A DNA stretch of 64,000 bases from Paenibacillus durus (lineage in GTDB: Bacteria > Bacillota > Bacilli > Paenibacillales > Paenibacillaceae), in contig NZ_CP009288.1 of NCBI RefSeq assembly GCF_000756615.1, forward strand, positions 1,488,001 through 1,552,000, given 5' to 3'. Positions 22,189-30,590 of this stretch are shown here, piece by piece. Both the position numbers and the translations under genes were made by a program. Under the pieces are notes generated by a model that searched no databases, was not told where the DNA came from, and saw nothing but the letters and a program-made list of their open reading frames with translations. The first letter of the stretch is position 1, and each line of letters begins with the position of its first letter.

Positions 22189-23154
22189 GTGAAGATAAAT
22201 AAAAAATTCTGGCTGAGCATTGTCCTTGCCTTGGTTTTATATGGGGTTGTACAAATTCTGCTAACAACGGGAACTCTTAATGATGTTTACAAATCGATGT
22301 TTCTTCTGATCTGCGTTAACGTTATGCTGGCGGTATCACTCAACCTTATTAACGGGATTACCGGACAGTTTTCTATCGGGCATGCGGGGTTTATGTCCGT
22401 TGGCGCATACGTTTCGGCCATTTTGACGCTTGACTATGATGTTCCATTTATTCTTACAATTATTATTGGCGGTTTGGTGGCGGCGGTTTGCGGAGTGCTT
22501 ATCGGAATGCCTACACTGCGGCTAAATGGTGACTATTTGGCAATCGCGACACTTGGCTTCGGGGAAATCATCCGGATTATTATGCTGAACACGGAATACG
22601 TCGGCGGCGCTTCGGGCCTCAGCGGGATTCCGGCGAAGACGACATGGACCATCATGTTCTTCTTCACGTTGATTACGGTTGTTCTGATCAATAACTTTAT
22701 CCGTTCCACTCACGGCCGGGCCTGTATCGCCATTCGCGAGAATGAGATTGCGGCTGAAGCTATGGGTATCAACACGACACTGTACAAAATCATCGCATTT
22801 ACAATCGGCGCCCTGTTTGCCGGAATGGCGGGGGGACTATCAGCTCATACGTTCTACGTTATTACACCGGGCAGCTTCAACTTCCTGAAGTCGTTCGAAA
22901 TTCTCGTTATGGTCGTTCTCGGGGGACTGGGCAGCACGGCCGGCTCGATTGTCGGCGCCGTCTTCGTAACCCTGCTGTATACTTACCTGCGGGATTTCCC
23001 GGAATGGCGCATGATTATTTATTCGATCGTTCTGATTCTGATGATGATTTTCCGTCCGGGCGGTCTGCTTGGAAGCACGAAATTTTCTCTCAAGAAGTTC
23101 GGCAAAAAGGAGGCGAAGGCAAATGGCGGCATCAGCGACAGCAGTGCTTCTTGA
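22189..23154 (+). CDS. livM: Branched-chain amino acid ABC transporter permease LivM
   Basis: 321-aa permease, GTG start after TAGGAGGGG. Signatures LNLINGITGQFSIGHAGFMSVGAY, GDYLAIATLGFGEI and VLGGLGSTAGSIVGAVFV are typical of LivM. Its 3' end overlaps livG by 32 bases. Confidence 0.95.
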   Translation: MKINKKFWLSIVLALVLYGVVQILLTTGTLNDVYKSMFLLICVNVMLAVSLNLINGITGQFSIGHAGFMSVGAYVSAILTLDYDVPFILTIIIGGLVAAVCGVLIGMPTLRLNGDYLAIATLGFGEIIRIIMLNTEYVGGASGLSGIPAKTTWTIMFFFTLITVVLINNFIRSTHGRACIAIRENEIAAEAMGINTTLYKIIAFTIGALFAGMAGGLSAHTFYVITPGSFNFLKSFEILVMVVLGGLGSTAGSIVGAVFVTLLYTYLRDFPEWRMIIYSIVLILMMIFRPGGLLGSTKFSLKKFGKKEAKANGGISDSSAS

Positions 23155-23905
23155 TGTTAAGAAAGCCAGCCGTTCCTTCGGGGGACTCAAGGCGCTCAGC
23201 GAAGTTTCTCTTCATATTAATAAAGGTGAACTGATTGGTCTGATCGGACCGAACGGTGCAGGTAAAACGACGCTGTTCAATCTGCTGACCGGCGTATATC
23301 CTCCTTCGACAGGCAGTATTATACTGGGTAATGAATCCGTCGGCGGTATGAAGCCGTACCGGATTAACCGCAAAGGGGCGGCACGTACTTTTCAGAATAT
23401 CCGCCTCTTTACTGCAATGACAGTACTGGATAACGTCAAGATCGCTTTTCACCAGCACGCCAAACACTCGATGTTCACCTCCATGCTTCGTCTGCCGAAT
23501 CATTTCAAGGGTGAAGATGAGATTACACAGAAGGCGCTTGATATTCTAAAGATTTTTAATCTTGACGATCAAAGTACGGAACTGGCTGGTAATCTCAGTT
23601 ACGGCAACCAGCGTCGTCTGGAAATCGCGCGGGCTCTTGCGGCTGGACCGAAGCTGCTGCTGCTCGACGAACCGGCAGCCGGTATGAATCCGAACGAGAC
23701 GCATGATTTAATGAATCTCATCGCCTGGATCCGCAAGGAATTCGACCTTACGATTCTCCTGATCGAGCATGATATGTCGCTGGTTATGGGTGTCTGCGAC
23801 CGGATTTACGTATTGGACCGCGGGATGCTGATTGCAAATGGCACACCGTCCGAGATCCGGAGCAATCCCAAAGTTATCGAAGCGTATTTGGGACAGGAGG
23901 CGTAA
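23123..23905 (+). CDS. livG: Branched-chain amino acid ABC transporter ATPase LivG
   Basis: 260-aa ATPase: Walker A GPNGAGKTT, signature LSYGNQRR, Walker B LLLLDEPAAGMN, and H-loop LIEHDMSLVM. Start ATG 23123 follows AAAAAGGAGG and lies within the 3' end of livM; the longer frame from 23069 has no ribosome binding site. Confidence 0.95.
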   Translation: MAASATAVLLDVKKASRSFGGLKALSEVSLHINKGELIGLIGPNGAGKTTLFNLLTGVYPPSTGSIILGNESVGGMKPYRINRKGAARTFQNIRLFTAMTVLDNVKIAFHQHAKHSMFTSMLRLPNHFKGEDEITQKALDILKIFNLDDQSTELAGNLSYGNQRRLEIARALAAGPKLLLLDEPAAGMNPNETHDLMNLIAWIRKEFDLTILLIEHDMSLVMGVCDRIYVLDRGMLIANGTPSEIRSNPKVIEAYLGQEA

Positions 23906-23910
23906 AGGCT

Positions 23911-24612
23911 ATGCTTACAGTACAAGGAATCAATGTTTACTACGGAGCCATTCACGCCCTGAAGGACCTCAGCATCAATGTCAATCAGGGAGAAATCGTT
24001 ACGCTCATCGGAGCCAACGGCGCCGGCAAATCGACGCTTCTCAAGACGCTCTCGGGATTGCTTAAGCCGAAGACGGGAAGTATTGAATTTGTGGGGAAAT
24101 CCATTACGAACCAGAGCGTGCAGGGGATAGTCAAGCAGGGATTGATTCACTGCCCTGAAGGTCGGCGCGTATTCGCAAATATGTCTGTAGAGGAGAACCT
24201 GGAACTCGGAGCTTATTTGCAGGATTCCAGCAGCCTGGCTGCTGATTTTGAGAAGGTGTACAGCACCTTCCCCCGTCTTCGGGAACGCAAGAAGCAGCAA
24301 GCCGGAACGCTGTCCGGCGGCGAACAGCAAATGCTCGCTATGGGGCGCGCCATTATGGGACACCCGAAGCTGCTTTTGCTGGATGAACCGTCCATGGGAC
24401 TTGCTCCGCTTCTGGTGCAGGATATTTTCAAGATCATCCAGGAAGTGAACGCAGCCGGAACGACCGTGCTGTTGGTTGAACAAAATGCGCATCAGGCGCT
24501 CAAAATCGCCCATCGTGCTTATGTGCTGGAAACCGGCAGAGTCGTACTGGAAGGAGACGCCAAGGAATTGGCGGATTCGGAAGAAATCAAAATGGCTTAT
24601 CTTGGGCACTAA
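23911..24612 (+). CDS. livF: Branched-chain amino acid ABC transporter ATPase LivF
   Basis: 233-aa ATPase, Walker A GANGAGKST, signature LSGGEQQML, Walker B LLLLDEPSMGLAP, H-loop LVEQNAHQAL. ATG is preceded by AGGAGG and lies six bases after the livG stop. Confidence 0.96.
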   Translation: MLTVQGINVYYGAIHALKDLSINVNQGEIVTLIGANGAGKSTLLKTLSGLLKPKTGSIEFVGKSITNQSVQGIVKQGLIHCPEGRRVFANMSVEENLELGAYLQDSSSLAADFEKVYSTFPRLRERKKQQAGTLSGGEQQMLAMGRAIMGHPKLLLLDEPSMGLAPLLVQDIFKIIQEVNAAGTTVLLVEQNAHQALKIAHRAYVLETGRVVLEGDAKELADSEEIKMAYLGH

Positions 24613-24683
24613 CACGGCTATTCCTAATCAGGGCATCACAGAAACAACATATAAATTAAATTATCTGGGAGGCAAGGAGAACA

Positions 24684-25883
24684 ATGAAAAAAATCGGGGC
24701 CATTATTTTGTCGACAGTGCTGACTGCCGTATTGGCAGCAGGCTGCGGCAGCAACAACACAGAGAACAGCGGAAATTCCGCAAGCGGCAGCAACTCTGCT
24801 GGAGACACAATCAAAATCGGAGCTGACCTTGAGCTCACAGGCGGCCAAGCCTCCTTCGGCGACTCTGCTCTAAAAGGCGCTCAACTGGCAGTTAAGGAAA
24901 TTAACGATGCGGGCGGTGTACTCGGCAAGAAGTTGGAGTTAGTTGAAGCCGATAACGCCTCGAAATCCGAAGAAGCAACGCAAGCTGCGCAAAAGCTGAT
25001 TACCACCGACAAAGTTGTAGCGATCATTGGCTCAACGACTTCCACCAACACATTGGGTATCGTACCGGTTGCCCAGGAGAAACAAATTCCGCTCGTGAGC
25101 TCCTCTGCCACCAACCCGAAAGTAACGGTTGACGAGCGTACCAAAAAAGTGAACGAGTGGGTATTCCGCGCTTCCTTTATCGATCCTTTCCAAGGACAGG
25201 TTATGGCTAACTTTGCAAGCAACACGCTTAAAGCCAAAACGGCTGTTATCTACACGGATACGTCCAGTGACTACTCTAAAGGTCTGCAAACATTCTTTGA
25301 AGAAACATTCACAAAGAACGGCGGACAAATCCTGAGCAAAGAGTCTTACCAACAAAAAGACTCTGACTTCAAAGCCGTATTGACACGTATTAAAGCAGCT
25401 AACCCGGATGTTATCTACCTGCCGGGCTACTATGAAGAAGTAGGCAAAATCCTGAAACAAGCACGCGAAATGGGCATTAAGGCTCCGTTCATGGGCGGCG
25501 ACGGCTGGGATTCTCCGCAGCTGGCTGAAATCGCAGGCGCGGCAGCTCTGGACAACACTTACATGTCTAACCACTATTCGCCGGAAGATACCGCTCCAGA
25601 AGTTAAGAGCTTCGTTGACGCCTACAAAGCGGCCAACAGCAACGCAGTACCGGACGGCATGGCAGCCCTTGGCTATGACGCTGTTAAGCTGGTAGCTGAT
25701 GCCATTACCCGCGCAGGAGCGGCTGAACCGGCCAAGATTAAAGACGCCCTGGCAGCGACTAAGGATCTGCAGCTGGCTACTGGCAAAATTTCGATGAACG
25801 AATCGCATGACCCGGTTAAAGCGGCTGTCGTACTGAAATTCGTTGGCGGCAAGCAAACCTTCGAAACCAAGGTTAATCCGTAA
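24684..25883 (+). CDS. livJ: Branched-chain amino acid substrate-binding lipoprotein
   Basis: 399-aa periplasmic-binding-protein-like lipoprotein: lipobox LAAGC with Cys21, then an N/S-rich linker and a type I fold (IKIGADLELTGGQASFGDSA, IGSTTSTNTLGIVP, FQGQVMANFA). It is tethered to the outside of the membrane and delivers the amino acid to LivHM. The gene is last in the operon after a 70-base gap with its own GGGAGGCAAGGAG. Confidence 0.95.
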   Translation: MKKIGAIILSTVLTAVLAAGCGSNNTENSGNSASGSNSAGDTIKIGADLELTGGQASFGDSALKGAQLAVKEINDAGGVLGKKLELVEADNASKSEEATQAAQKLITTDKVVAIIGSTTSTNTLGIVPVAQEKQIPLVSSSATNPKVTVDERTKKVNEWVFRASFIDPFQGQVMANFASNTLKAKTAVIYTDTSSDYSKGLQTFFEETFTKNGGQILSKESYQQKDSDFKAVLTRIKAANPDVIYLPGYYEEVGKILKQAREMGIKAPFMGGDGWDSPQLAEIAGAAALDNTYMSNHYSPEDTAPEVKSFVDAYKAANSNAVPDGMAALGYDAVKLVADAITRAGAAEPAKIKDALAATKDLQLATGKISMNESHDPVKAAVVLKFVGGKQTFETKVNP

Positions 25884-25976
25884 GCCAACAGAAATGCAGC
25901 GCTGAGGATAATGGTAATTTGATCTGATCTATCTTTCGCAACAGACAATTCACTTCCAAATATCGCTTAGCCGCAT

Positions 25977-26013
25977 AGGATGCCGCTCCATTTGTCAATG
26001 GGGCGGCTATCCT
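25977..26013 (+). terminator. Imperfect hairpin after livJ
   Basis: AGGATGCCGCTCCAT pairs with ATGGGGCGGCTATCCT with single-base bulges; only a broken T-rich tail (CTTCTATCTT) follows. Likely terminator of the liv operon. Confidence 0.5.
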
Positions 26014-26023
26014 TCTATCTTGC

Positions 26024-26119
26024 GGCTCGATAGAGACCATTGACCGGATCACCACTCACGAGAATCCGACCTATACCAAGCGTGGGGTTGTTCATTATGC
26101 GGTAGCCAATATGCCGGGG
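26024..26119 (+). pseudogene. ald: Alanine dehydrogenase fragment
   Basis: One frame reads GSIETIDRITTHENPTYTKR followed directly by GVVHYAVANMPG, nearly the C-terminal region of alanine dehydrogenase (recalled Bacillus sequence FETIDRVTTHDNPTYEKHG then VVHYAVANMPGAV). There is no start codon, upstream part or catalytic domain, and the likeness ends at about 26119. It is a remnant of a deleted ald gene of about 370 codons; a strong terminator follows it. Confidence 0.75.
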
Positions 26120-26166
26120 GAATTGGATTTTCTGCCTATCTCCGCGGGAAGGGCGGAGGGGGGCGT

Positions 26167-26209
26167 ATACGGCGGTTTGCATCCATGGGGCAAGCCGCCG
26201 TATTTTTTT
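26167..26209 (+). terminator. Terminator after the ald remnant
   Basis: ATACGGCGG/CCGCCGTAT stem with inner pairing TTGC/GCAA and seven T; probably the original ald terminator. Confidence 0.85.
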
Positions 26210-26275
26210 GAAAAATAGTTCTTGTCAGATGCTCTTGGATTTGCTATAATCATTTTTGTTGTGAAACTAAATCAT

Positions 26276-26350
26276 GGCCCGTTGGTCAAGGGGTTAAGAC
26301 ACCTCCCTTTCACGGAGGTAACAGGGGTTCGAATCCCCTACGGGTCACCA
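26276..26350 (+). tRNA. tRNA-Glu (TTC)
   Basis: 75 bases: anticodon stem CCTCC/GGAGG with loop CTTTCAC (TTC), T-loop GGTTCGAATCC, encoded CCA. Confidence 0.97.
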
Positions 26351-26353
26351 TAA

Positions 26354-26436
26354 GCGGTAGTGGTGGAATGGCAGACACGCTATCTTGAGGGGGTAGTGGG
26401 CGTACGCCCGTGGAGGTTCGAGTCCTCTCTACCGCA
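26354..26436 (+). tRNA. tRNA-Leu (GAG), copy 1
   Basis: 83-base class II tRNA, acceptor GCGGTAG/CTACCGC, anticodon loop TTGAGGG (GAG), long variable arm, no encoded CCA. It is three bases after tRNA-Glu. An identical copy lies at 28050. Confidence 0.96.
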
Positions 26437-26450
26437 TAATAGTCAAGGAA

Positions 26451-26479
26451 GAATCCTGAGAGATCAGGGTTCTTTTTTG
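26451..26479 (+). terminator. Terminator after tRNA-Leu copy 1
   Basis: GAATCCTGA/TCAGGGTTC stem followed by TTTTTT. Confidence 0.88.
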
Positions 26480-26555
26480 TATAGAGGGAACTTTCGAGGG
26501 AGGTCGGAAATTTGTCGTGAATTTGGGCGGAGAGAGGGACACGCCGTTTACAGCG

Positions 26556-27182
26556 TTAATCAGCCAACCGTTCCAATGCGCCTGGATATTGGGGATACAA
26601 CTGAGCAATGCACTCGGGACAGATATCATGAGTTAGTTCGGTATGTAGTTCCTGCTTCAGAAAACGTTCTACCGGAATCCATTCGCTGCCCTTACGGATG
26701 GATTTGCAGGAAGCGCAGACCGGCAGATAATGATGTGGCTTCCGATTAAGTGTATGGGCCGGTGGCTCGTCCTGGTGCGGGTCTGCGGCGTGAGAAATAA
26801 AGCGGTGGGACAGCAGAACAAAAGAGATCGAGCGCTTGGTTTCTTCAGGTATGGCAAAGGCCTCAATTTGAAACCATTTTCTTCCCTTCAGGGAAGGAGG
26901 TTTGGGAAACCTGCCGCTGTAAACGAGCCGTTCCTCCAAGAAGATGGAATGGACGGCCTGGGTTAGCTCCAGCATTGAGTCCGGTGGAAGAACAAGCTCA
27001 CGCATCATTTCAAAATAGTCTGTCCCCGTCCATTCGAAGCTCGTGGAAAGACCCGAAGCGATACCGAAGCTCTTCCATGGTTCGTTCGCAGCAGCGATCA
27101 ATCCATGTCTGTCGACAGCCAGTGCGATGCCCGGCAGAGAGTTTATCAATCGGGTAGCAAGGGATAAGGCGCTGTTGGACAA
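26556..27182 (-). CDS. PAS-like protein with C-terminal zinc-type cysteine motif
   Basis: 208 aa, TTG start after AAGGAG. The N-terminus resembles a PAS sensor (LINSLPGIALAVDRHGLIAA, then WKSFG). The C-terminus has CASCKSIRKGSEWIPVERFL and THDICPEC, the CxxC-x(n)-CxxC module often found attached to PAS domains in signalling proteins. There is no kinase or output domain. Location and partner unknown. Confidence 0.7.
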   Translation of the reverse strand: MSNSALSLATRLINSLPGIALAVDRHGLIAAANEPWKSFGIASGLSTSFEWTGTDYFEMMRELVLPPDSMLELTQAVHSIFLEERLVYSGRFPKPPSLKGRKWFQIEAFAIPEETKRSISFVLLSHRFISHAADPHQDEPPAHTLNRKPHHYLPVCASCKSIRKGSEWIPVERFLKQELHTELTHDICPECIAQLYPQYPGALERLAD

Positions 27183-27244
27183 AGGGATCGCTCCTTGACA
27201 GATTTCAGGATGGGATACTAAGATTAAGCAGATAAAAAGAATAC

Positions 27245-27475
27245 TCAGTCATTTCGCACTTCACACGTTATGTCCGCGGCTATATCCAGCAGTTGGTTCA
27301 CCTGCCGGCGGTACCGCAGGGCGCTGCGCGTTCCGTGAATTAGATTGGATAGGCGGTAGGGCGGTATGCCGTGCATTTGGCAAAAGTCTTTTTGACTCAG
27401 CATCATCTCCGCCAGGCGCTGCTTGATTGTCCATCCGTAAGGGGTTATGGGCTTTTTAGTGCGTATCTTGCTCAC
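27245..27475 (-). CDS. Small XRE-type DNA-binding protein
   Basis: 76 aa, GTG start. The helix-turn-helix reads IKQRLAEMMLSQKDFCQMHG and IPPYRLSNLIHGTR, like phage-type repressors. Divergent from the XRE regulator at 27613, with palindromic operators between them. Confidence 0.7.
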   Translation of the reverse strand: MSKIRTKKPITPYGWTIKQRLAEMMLSQKDFCQMHGIPPYRLSNLIHGTRSALRYRRQVNQLLDIAADITCEVRND

Positions 27476-27543
27476 CTCTTATCGACATTCCAGCCGTATG
27501 ATATAATGGGCTAAAGCATAAGATTAGTCAATTATATACTTTT

Positions 27544-27586
27544 TTACGTCATTTTACAATAAAAAATGACTTATTTACGTTATTTT
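27544..27586 (+). promoter_or_regulatory. Operator candidates between the two HTH genes
   Basis: A perfect palindrome GTCATTTT-N7-AAAATGAC (27548-27570) and two direct copies of TTACGTNATTTT (27545 and 27575), one helix-turn multiple apart (30 bases). This arrangement fits binding by one or both XRE proteins. Confidence 0.5.
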
Positions 27587-27612
27587 TTATCATCTCGGAA
27601 GGCGGTCTGGAA

Positions 27613-27981
27613 ATGCAGTCCATTTATGATCGAATTGAACTTTTGATTGAGAAAAGAGGCATGACCAAAAAAGCGTTCTGTGAGCAGCTTGGCATCAGCA
27701 CAGGAAATATGGGAGATTGGAAGCGGGGCAAGTCGACGCCCGGAACGCATAAATTAATCGAAATCGGCGCTTTTTTTGGCGTCAGTCTGGACTGGCTCAT
27801 CTTGGGCAAGACTTCCTCGTCCATACTGCGCGAAGGAGGCGAGGATTATTTTTTTGAGCAAATACGGCAATCCAATTGCCATATCGATGAACTGCAGCCC
27901 CAGGAAAAGGAGTTTATCAAGGAATATCTCGCTTTTACCGAATATCGCAGACGGAAACAGGAAGATCAGCTTCCCGAATAA
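27613..27981 (+). CDS. XRE-family transcriptional regulator
   Basis: 122 aa with an N-terminal HTH (MTKKAFCEQLGISTGNMGDW, then KRGKSTPGTHKL) and a Ser/Glu-rich C-terminal half (ELQPQEKEFIKEYLAF). GGAAGGCGG precedes ATG. Phage-repressor-like; its divergent partner at 27245 and the flanking duplicate tRNA-Leu genes suggest a small acquired segment. Confidence 0.85.
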   Translation: MQSIYDRIELLIEKRGMTKKAFCEQLGISTGNMGDWKRGKSTPGTHKLIEIGAFFGVSLDWLILGKTSSSILREGGEDYFFEQIRQSNCHIDELQPQEKEFIKEYLAFTEYRRRKQEDQLPE

Positions 27982-28049
27982 TTTAGCTTTACTTTTGGGG
28001 AAGAAGCGAGTATAATAACTTGTGTTGGCCTCAAAAAATGATTCACCGC

Positions 28050-28132
28050 GCGGTAGTGGTGGAATGGCAGACACGCTATCTTGAGGGGGTAGTGGGCGTA
28101 CGCCCGTGGAGGTTCGAGTCCTCTCTACCGCA
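28050..28132 (+). tRNA. tRNA-Leu (GAG), copy 2
   Basis: Identical over 83 bases to the tRNA-Leu at 26354-26436, with different flanks. No encoded CCA. Confidence 0.96.
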
Positions 28133-28141
28133 TATAGAAAG

Positions 28142-28168
28142 AAGCCTTGCGCAGCAAGGCTTTTTTTT
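28142..28168 (+). terminator. Terminator after tRNA-Leu copy 2
   Basis: AAGCCTTGC/GCAAGGCTT stem followed by eight T. Confidence 0.9.
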
Positions 28169-28229
28169 GTTTCTGCACATGCGATTTTACAAGTGATGGG
28201 ATTTCCGGTATGCTCTTAATACCGAGTGT

Positions 28230-28257
28230 TTGCATGGGAATAGATGAAAGCTATAAT
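28230..28257 (+). promoter_or_regulatory. cysK promoter
   Basis: -35 TTGCAT, 16 bases, -10 TATAAT. Upstream, CGGTAT-N7-ATACCG (28206-28224) is a possible operator. Confidence 0.65.
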
Positions 28258-28288
28258 TTGAAAAATCTAATTATGGAGGCAATGCACA

Positions 28289-29221
28289 ATGGGGAAGATC
28301 GTTAAGAACTTGACCGAACTGATTGGGAATACGCCGCTACTTGAGCTGTCCAGCTTCAAAGAGGAAGGCGCGGCTGCGAACATTCTGGCCAAGCTGGAAT
28401 ATTTCAATCCGGCGAGCAGCGTGAAGGACCGGATCGGATACGCTATGATCAAGGATGCCGAAGACAAGGGGCTCATTAACAAAGATACGACCCTTATCGA
28501 ACCGACCAGCGGAAATACCGGTATCGGTCTTGCCTTTGTGGCGGCGGCACTGGGCTACCGGTTGATTATTATTTTGCCGGAATCCTTTAGCATGGAGCGT
28601 CGAAAGCTTCTGAAACAGCTCGGGGCGGAGCTGGTGCTGACCCAGGCTTCGGAAGGCATGGCTGGCGCGATCCGCAAGGCGCAAGAGCTGTCCGCAGAAA
28701 TACCCAATTCCTATATCCCGCAGCAGTTCGAGAATCCAGCCAACCCCGATGTGCACCGAAAGACTACGGCCGAAGAAATTTGGAATGATACCGATGGAAA
28801 AGTGGATATTTTTGTCGCCGGCGTCGGCACCGGCGGAACGATCACGGGAGTCGGCGAGGTTCTGAAACAGCGTAACCCGCAGGTGCGGATCGTCGCTGTG
28901 GAGCCGTCCGGCTCGCCTGTTCTGTCAGGTGGACAGCGGGGTCCTCATGCCATTCAGGGCATCGGTGCAGGCTTCGTGCCAGGTAACTTCAACCGGGCTG
29001 TAGTGGATGAGATCATCACGGTAAAGAATGAAGAAGCGATTGCAACGTCGCAAAGACTGGCAAGGAAGGAAGGGCTGCTTGTCGGAATTTCCTCTGGGGC
29101 CGCGGCATTTGCCGCCTATCAGTTGGCCAAACGGCCGGAAAACATCGGCAAGAACATCGTCGTTCTACTGCCGGACACCGGCGAACGGTATATTTCAACC
29201 GAATTATTTCCCGAGGAATAG
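28289..29221 (+). CDS. cysK: Cysteine synthase (O-acetylserine sulfhydrylase)
   Basis: Makes cysteine from O-acetylserine and sulfide with PLP. The 310-aa protein has the PLP lysine K46 in NPASSVKDRIG, the substrate loop TSGNTGIG and the phosphate-binding GTGGTITG. ATG follows GGAGG. A single gene with its own promoter and terminator. Confidence 0.97.
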   Translation: MGKIVKNLTELIGNTPLLELSSFKEEGAAANILAKLEYFNPASSVKDRIGYAMIKDAEDKGLINKDTTLIEPTSGNTGIGLAFVAAALGYRLIIILPESFSMERRKLLKQLGAELVLTQASEGMAGAIRKAQELSAEIPNSYIPQQFENPANPDVHRKTTAEEIWNDTDGKVDIFVAGVGTGGTITGVGEVLKQRNPQVRIVAVEPSGSPVLSGGQRGPHAIQGIGAGFVPGNFNRAVVDEIITVKNEEAIATSQRLARKEGLLVGISSGAAAFAAYQLAKRPENIGKNIVVLLPDTGERYISTELFPEE

Positions 29222-29291
29222 AGCGAAGAGAGGCAGTGGAACTAGCGAGCATGGCAGGAGAGCCGCCAGATCGCTGCTGATTGGTTAAACC

Positions 29292-29339
29292 AAAGGATTG
29301 TGCAGAATTTATGATGCTGCGCAATCCTTTTTTCTTTTT
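29292..29339 (+). terminator. cysK terminator
   Basis: Stem AAAGGATTGTGCAG/CTGCGCAATCCTTT with T-rich tail. Confidence 0.9.
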
Positions 29340-29367
29340 CCCGGGGGAGTATCGGCTGTACCGTTAT

Positions 29368-29847
29368 TCAATCAAGCAGTGTCTTAATTTCATCTTCTAT
29401 ATTTTCCGGTGTCGTCGTCGGGGCAAAGCGTTTCAGGACACGTCCTTCACGGTCGACTAGGAATTTGGTGAAATTCCACTTTATGCTTTTGGAGCCGAGG
29501 GCGCCGGGAGCTTCCTTCGTTAAATATTTGTATAAAGGATGGGCACTGTCGCCATTAACATTGATTTTTTCATACATCGGGAAGGAGACGCCGTAGTTGA
29601 GCTGGCAGAACTCCTGGATTTCCTCGCTGCTGCCGGGCTCCTGCGCCGCAAACTGGTTGCTGGGGAAGCCGAGTATCTCAAAGCCCCGGTCCTTGAATTT
29701 TTCGTAGACCTCTTGGAGACCTTTGTATTGAGGGGTGAAGCCGCACTTGCTGGCCGTGTTCACAATAAGCAGCACCTTGCCTTTATACTTGGATAACGAT
29801 TCTTCCTGACCGCGCAGAGTGTTAGCATGGAAATCATAAACGCTCAT
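29368..29847 (-). CDS. Glutathione peroxidase-family thiol peroxidase
   Basis: Reduces peroxides, probably with thioredoxin or bacillithiol as partner. The 159-aa protein has the peroxidatic Cys35 in NTASKCGFTPQ (Cys, not selenocysteine), the FPSNQF loop and WNFTKFLVD. ATG follows AGGAGG. Divergent from ohr, with OhrR/PerR-like sites between them. Confidence 0.95.
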   Translation of the reverse strand: MSVYDFHANTLRGQEESLSKYKGKVLLIVNTASKCGFTPQYKGLQEVYEKFKDRGFEILGFPSNQFAAQEPGSSEEIQEFCQLNYGVSFPMYEKINVNGDSAHPLYKYLTKEAPGALGSKSIKWNFTKFLVDREGRVLKRFAPTTTPENIEDEIKTLLD

Positions 29848-29865
29848 GAATGGGGTCCTCCTCTA

Positions 29866-29897
29866 TATTATAATATATTTATCACAATTTAATTTTA
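29866..29897 (+). promoter_or_regulatory. Candidate OhrR and PerR-like boxes
   Basis: CACAATTTAATTTTA (29883-29897) agrees at 12 of 15 with the recalled OhrR half-operator TACAATTAAATTGTA. Just before it TTATAATATATTTAT is a partial PerR-like inverted repeat. Both lie close upstream of the peroxidase gene in a peroxide-stress gene pair. Confidence 0.4.
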
Positions 29898-30031
29898 AAC
29901 AATTTACAAGCAGAATCAAGACCTTTTGAGAAAATTTAAAATTTTTTGTAATTTCCCGTTTCAAATCGCGCCTCAAGTTTAATAAAAGGTAGTGTCAGGG
30001 TAAAAATTGGATTATAAAGGAGACGATATTC

Positions 30032-30466
30032 ATGAAAGCATTGTATACGGCTACCGCAACGGTTCGCGGCGGACGTGAAGGCTCATTTGAATCCTCCGAC
30101 GGCGCTTTGAAGCATAATCTGAGCATGCCCAAAGAGCTGGGTGGTTCGGGAGGAACGGGCACGAATCCTGAGCAGCTGTTTGCTGCGGGATACGGCGCCT
30201 GCTATGAAAGCGCGCTGGCCTTTATTGCCCGTAAGGAAGGCGTCAAGCTTCAGGATGTGGAGGTTACGTCGAACGTATCCATCGGCAAAGATGAGAGCGA
30301 CGGAGGATTCAAGCTGTCCGTACGGCTTGATGTAAAAATGTCGGATGTTGACCATGACCAAGCGGAGGATTTGGCGAAGAAAGCCCATGATTTCTGTCCA
30401 TACTCCAAAGCGACGAGGGGAAATATCGAGGTGGAGCTTAATGTACTGGAAATGAGCCGGCAGTAA
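30032..30466 (+). CDS. ohr: Organic hydroperoxide resistance protein (Ohr/OsmC family)
   Basis: 144-aa Ohr-type peroxidase with the two redox cysteines C57 (GYGACYESAL) and C122 (FCPYSKATRGNI). Reduces organic hydroperoxides. ATG follows AAAGGAG. Confidence 0.95.
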   Translation: MKALYTATATVRGGREGSFESSDGALKHNLSMPKELGGSGGTGTNPEQLFAAGYGACYESALAFIARKEGVKLQDVEVTSNVSIGKDESDGGFKLSVRLDVKMSDVDHDQAEDLAKKAHDFCPYSKATRGNIEVELNVLEMSRQ

Positions 30467-30513
30467 TTCCTTCGCTAAGGTGGCTGATGAAACTATTGAA
30501 GACTGCATAAATA

Positions 30514-30558
30514 AAAGACCCGTCTCCGCATTGATGATGCGAAAACGGGTCTTTTTTT
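30514..30558 (+). terminator. Bidirectional-looking terminator after ohr
   Basis: AAAGACCCGT/ACGGGTCTTT with inner GCAT/ATGC and T7; A-rich on the other side, so it may also stop the convergent ABC operon. Confidence 0.88.
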
Positions 30559-30590
30559 GAATTTCTGAACGACTGAAGTTACAACCGTTG

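Noticed and set aside
28170..28288. T-box or SAM riboswitch upstream of cysK
   Set aside because: The leader is only about 30 bases from the predicted start and has no such structure.
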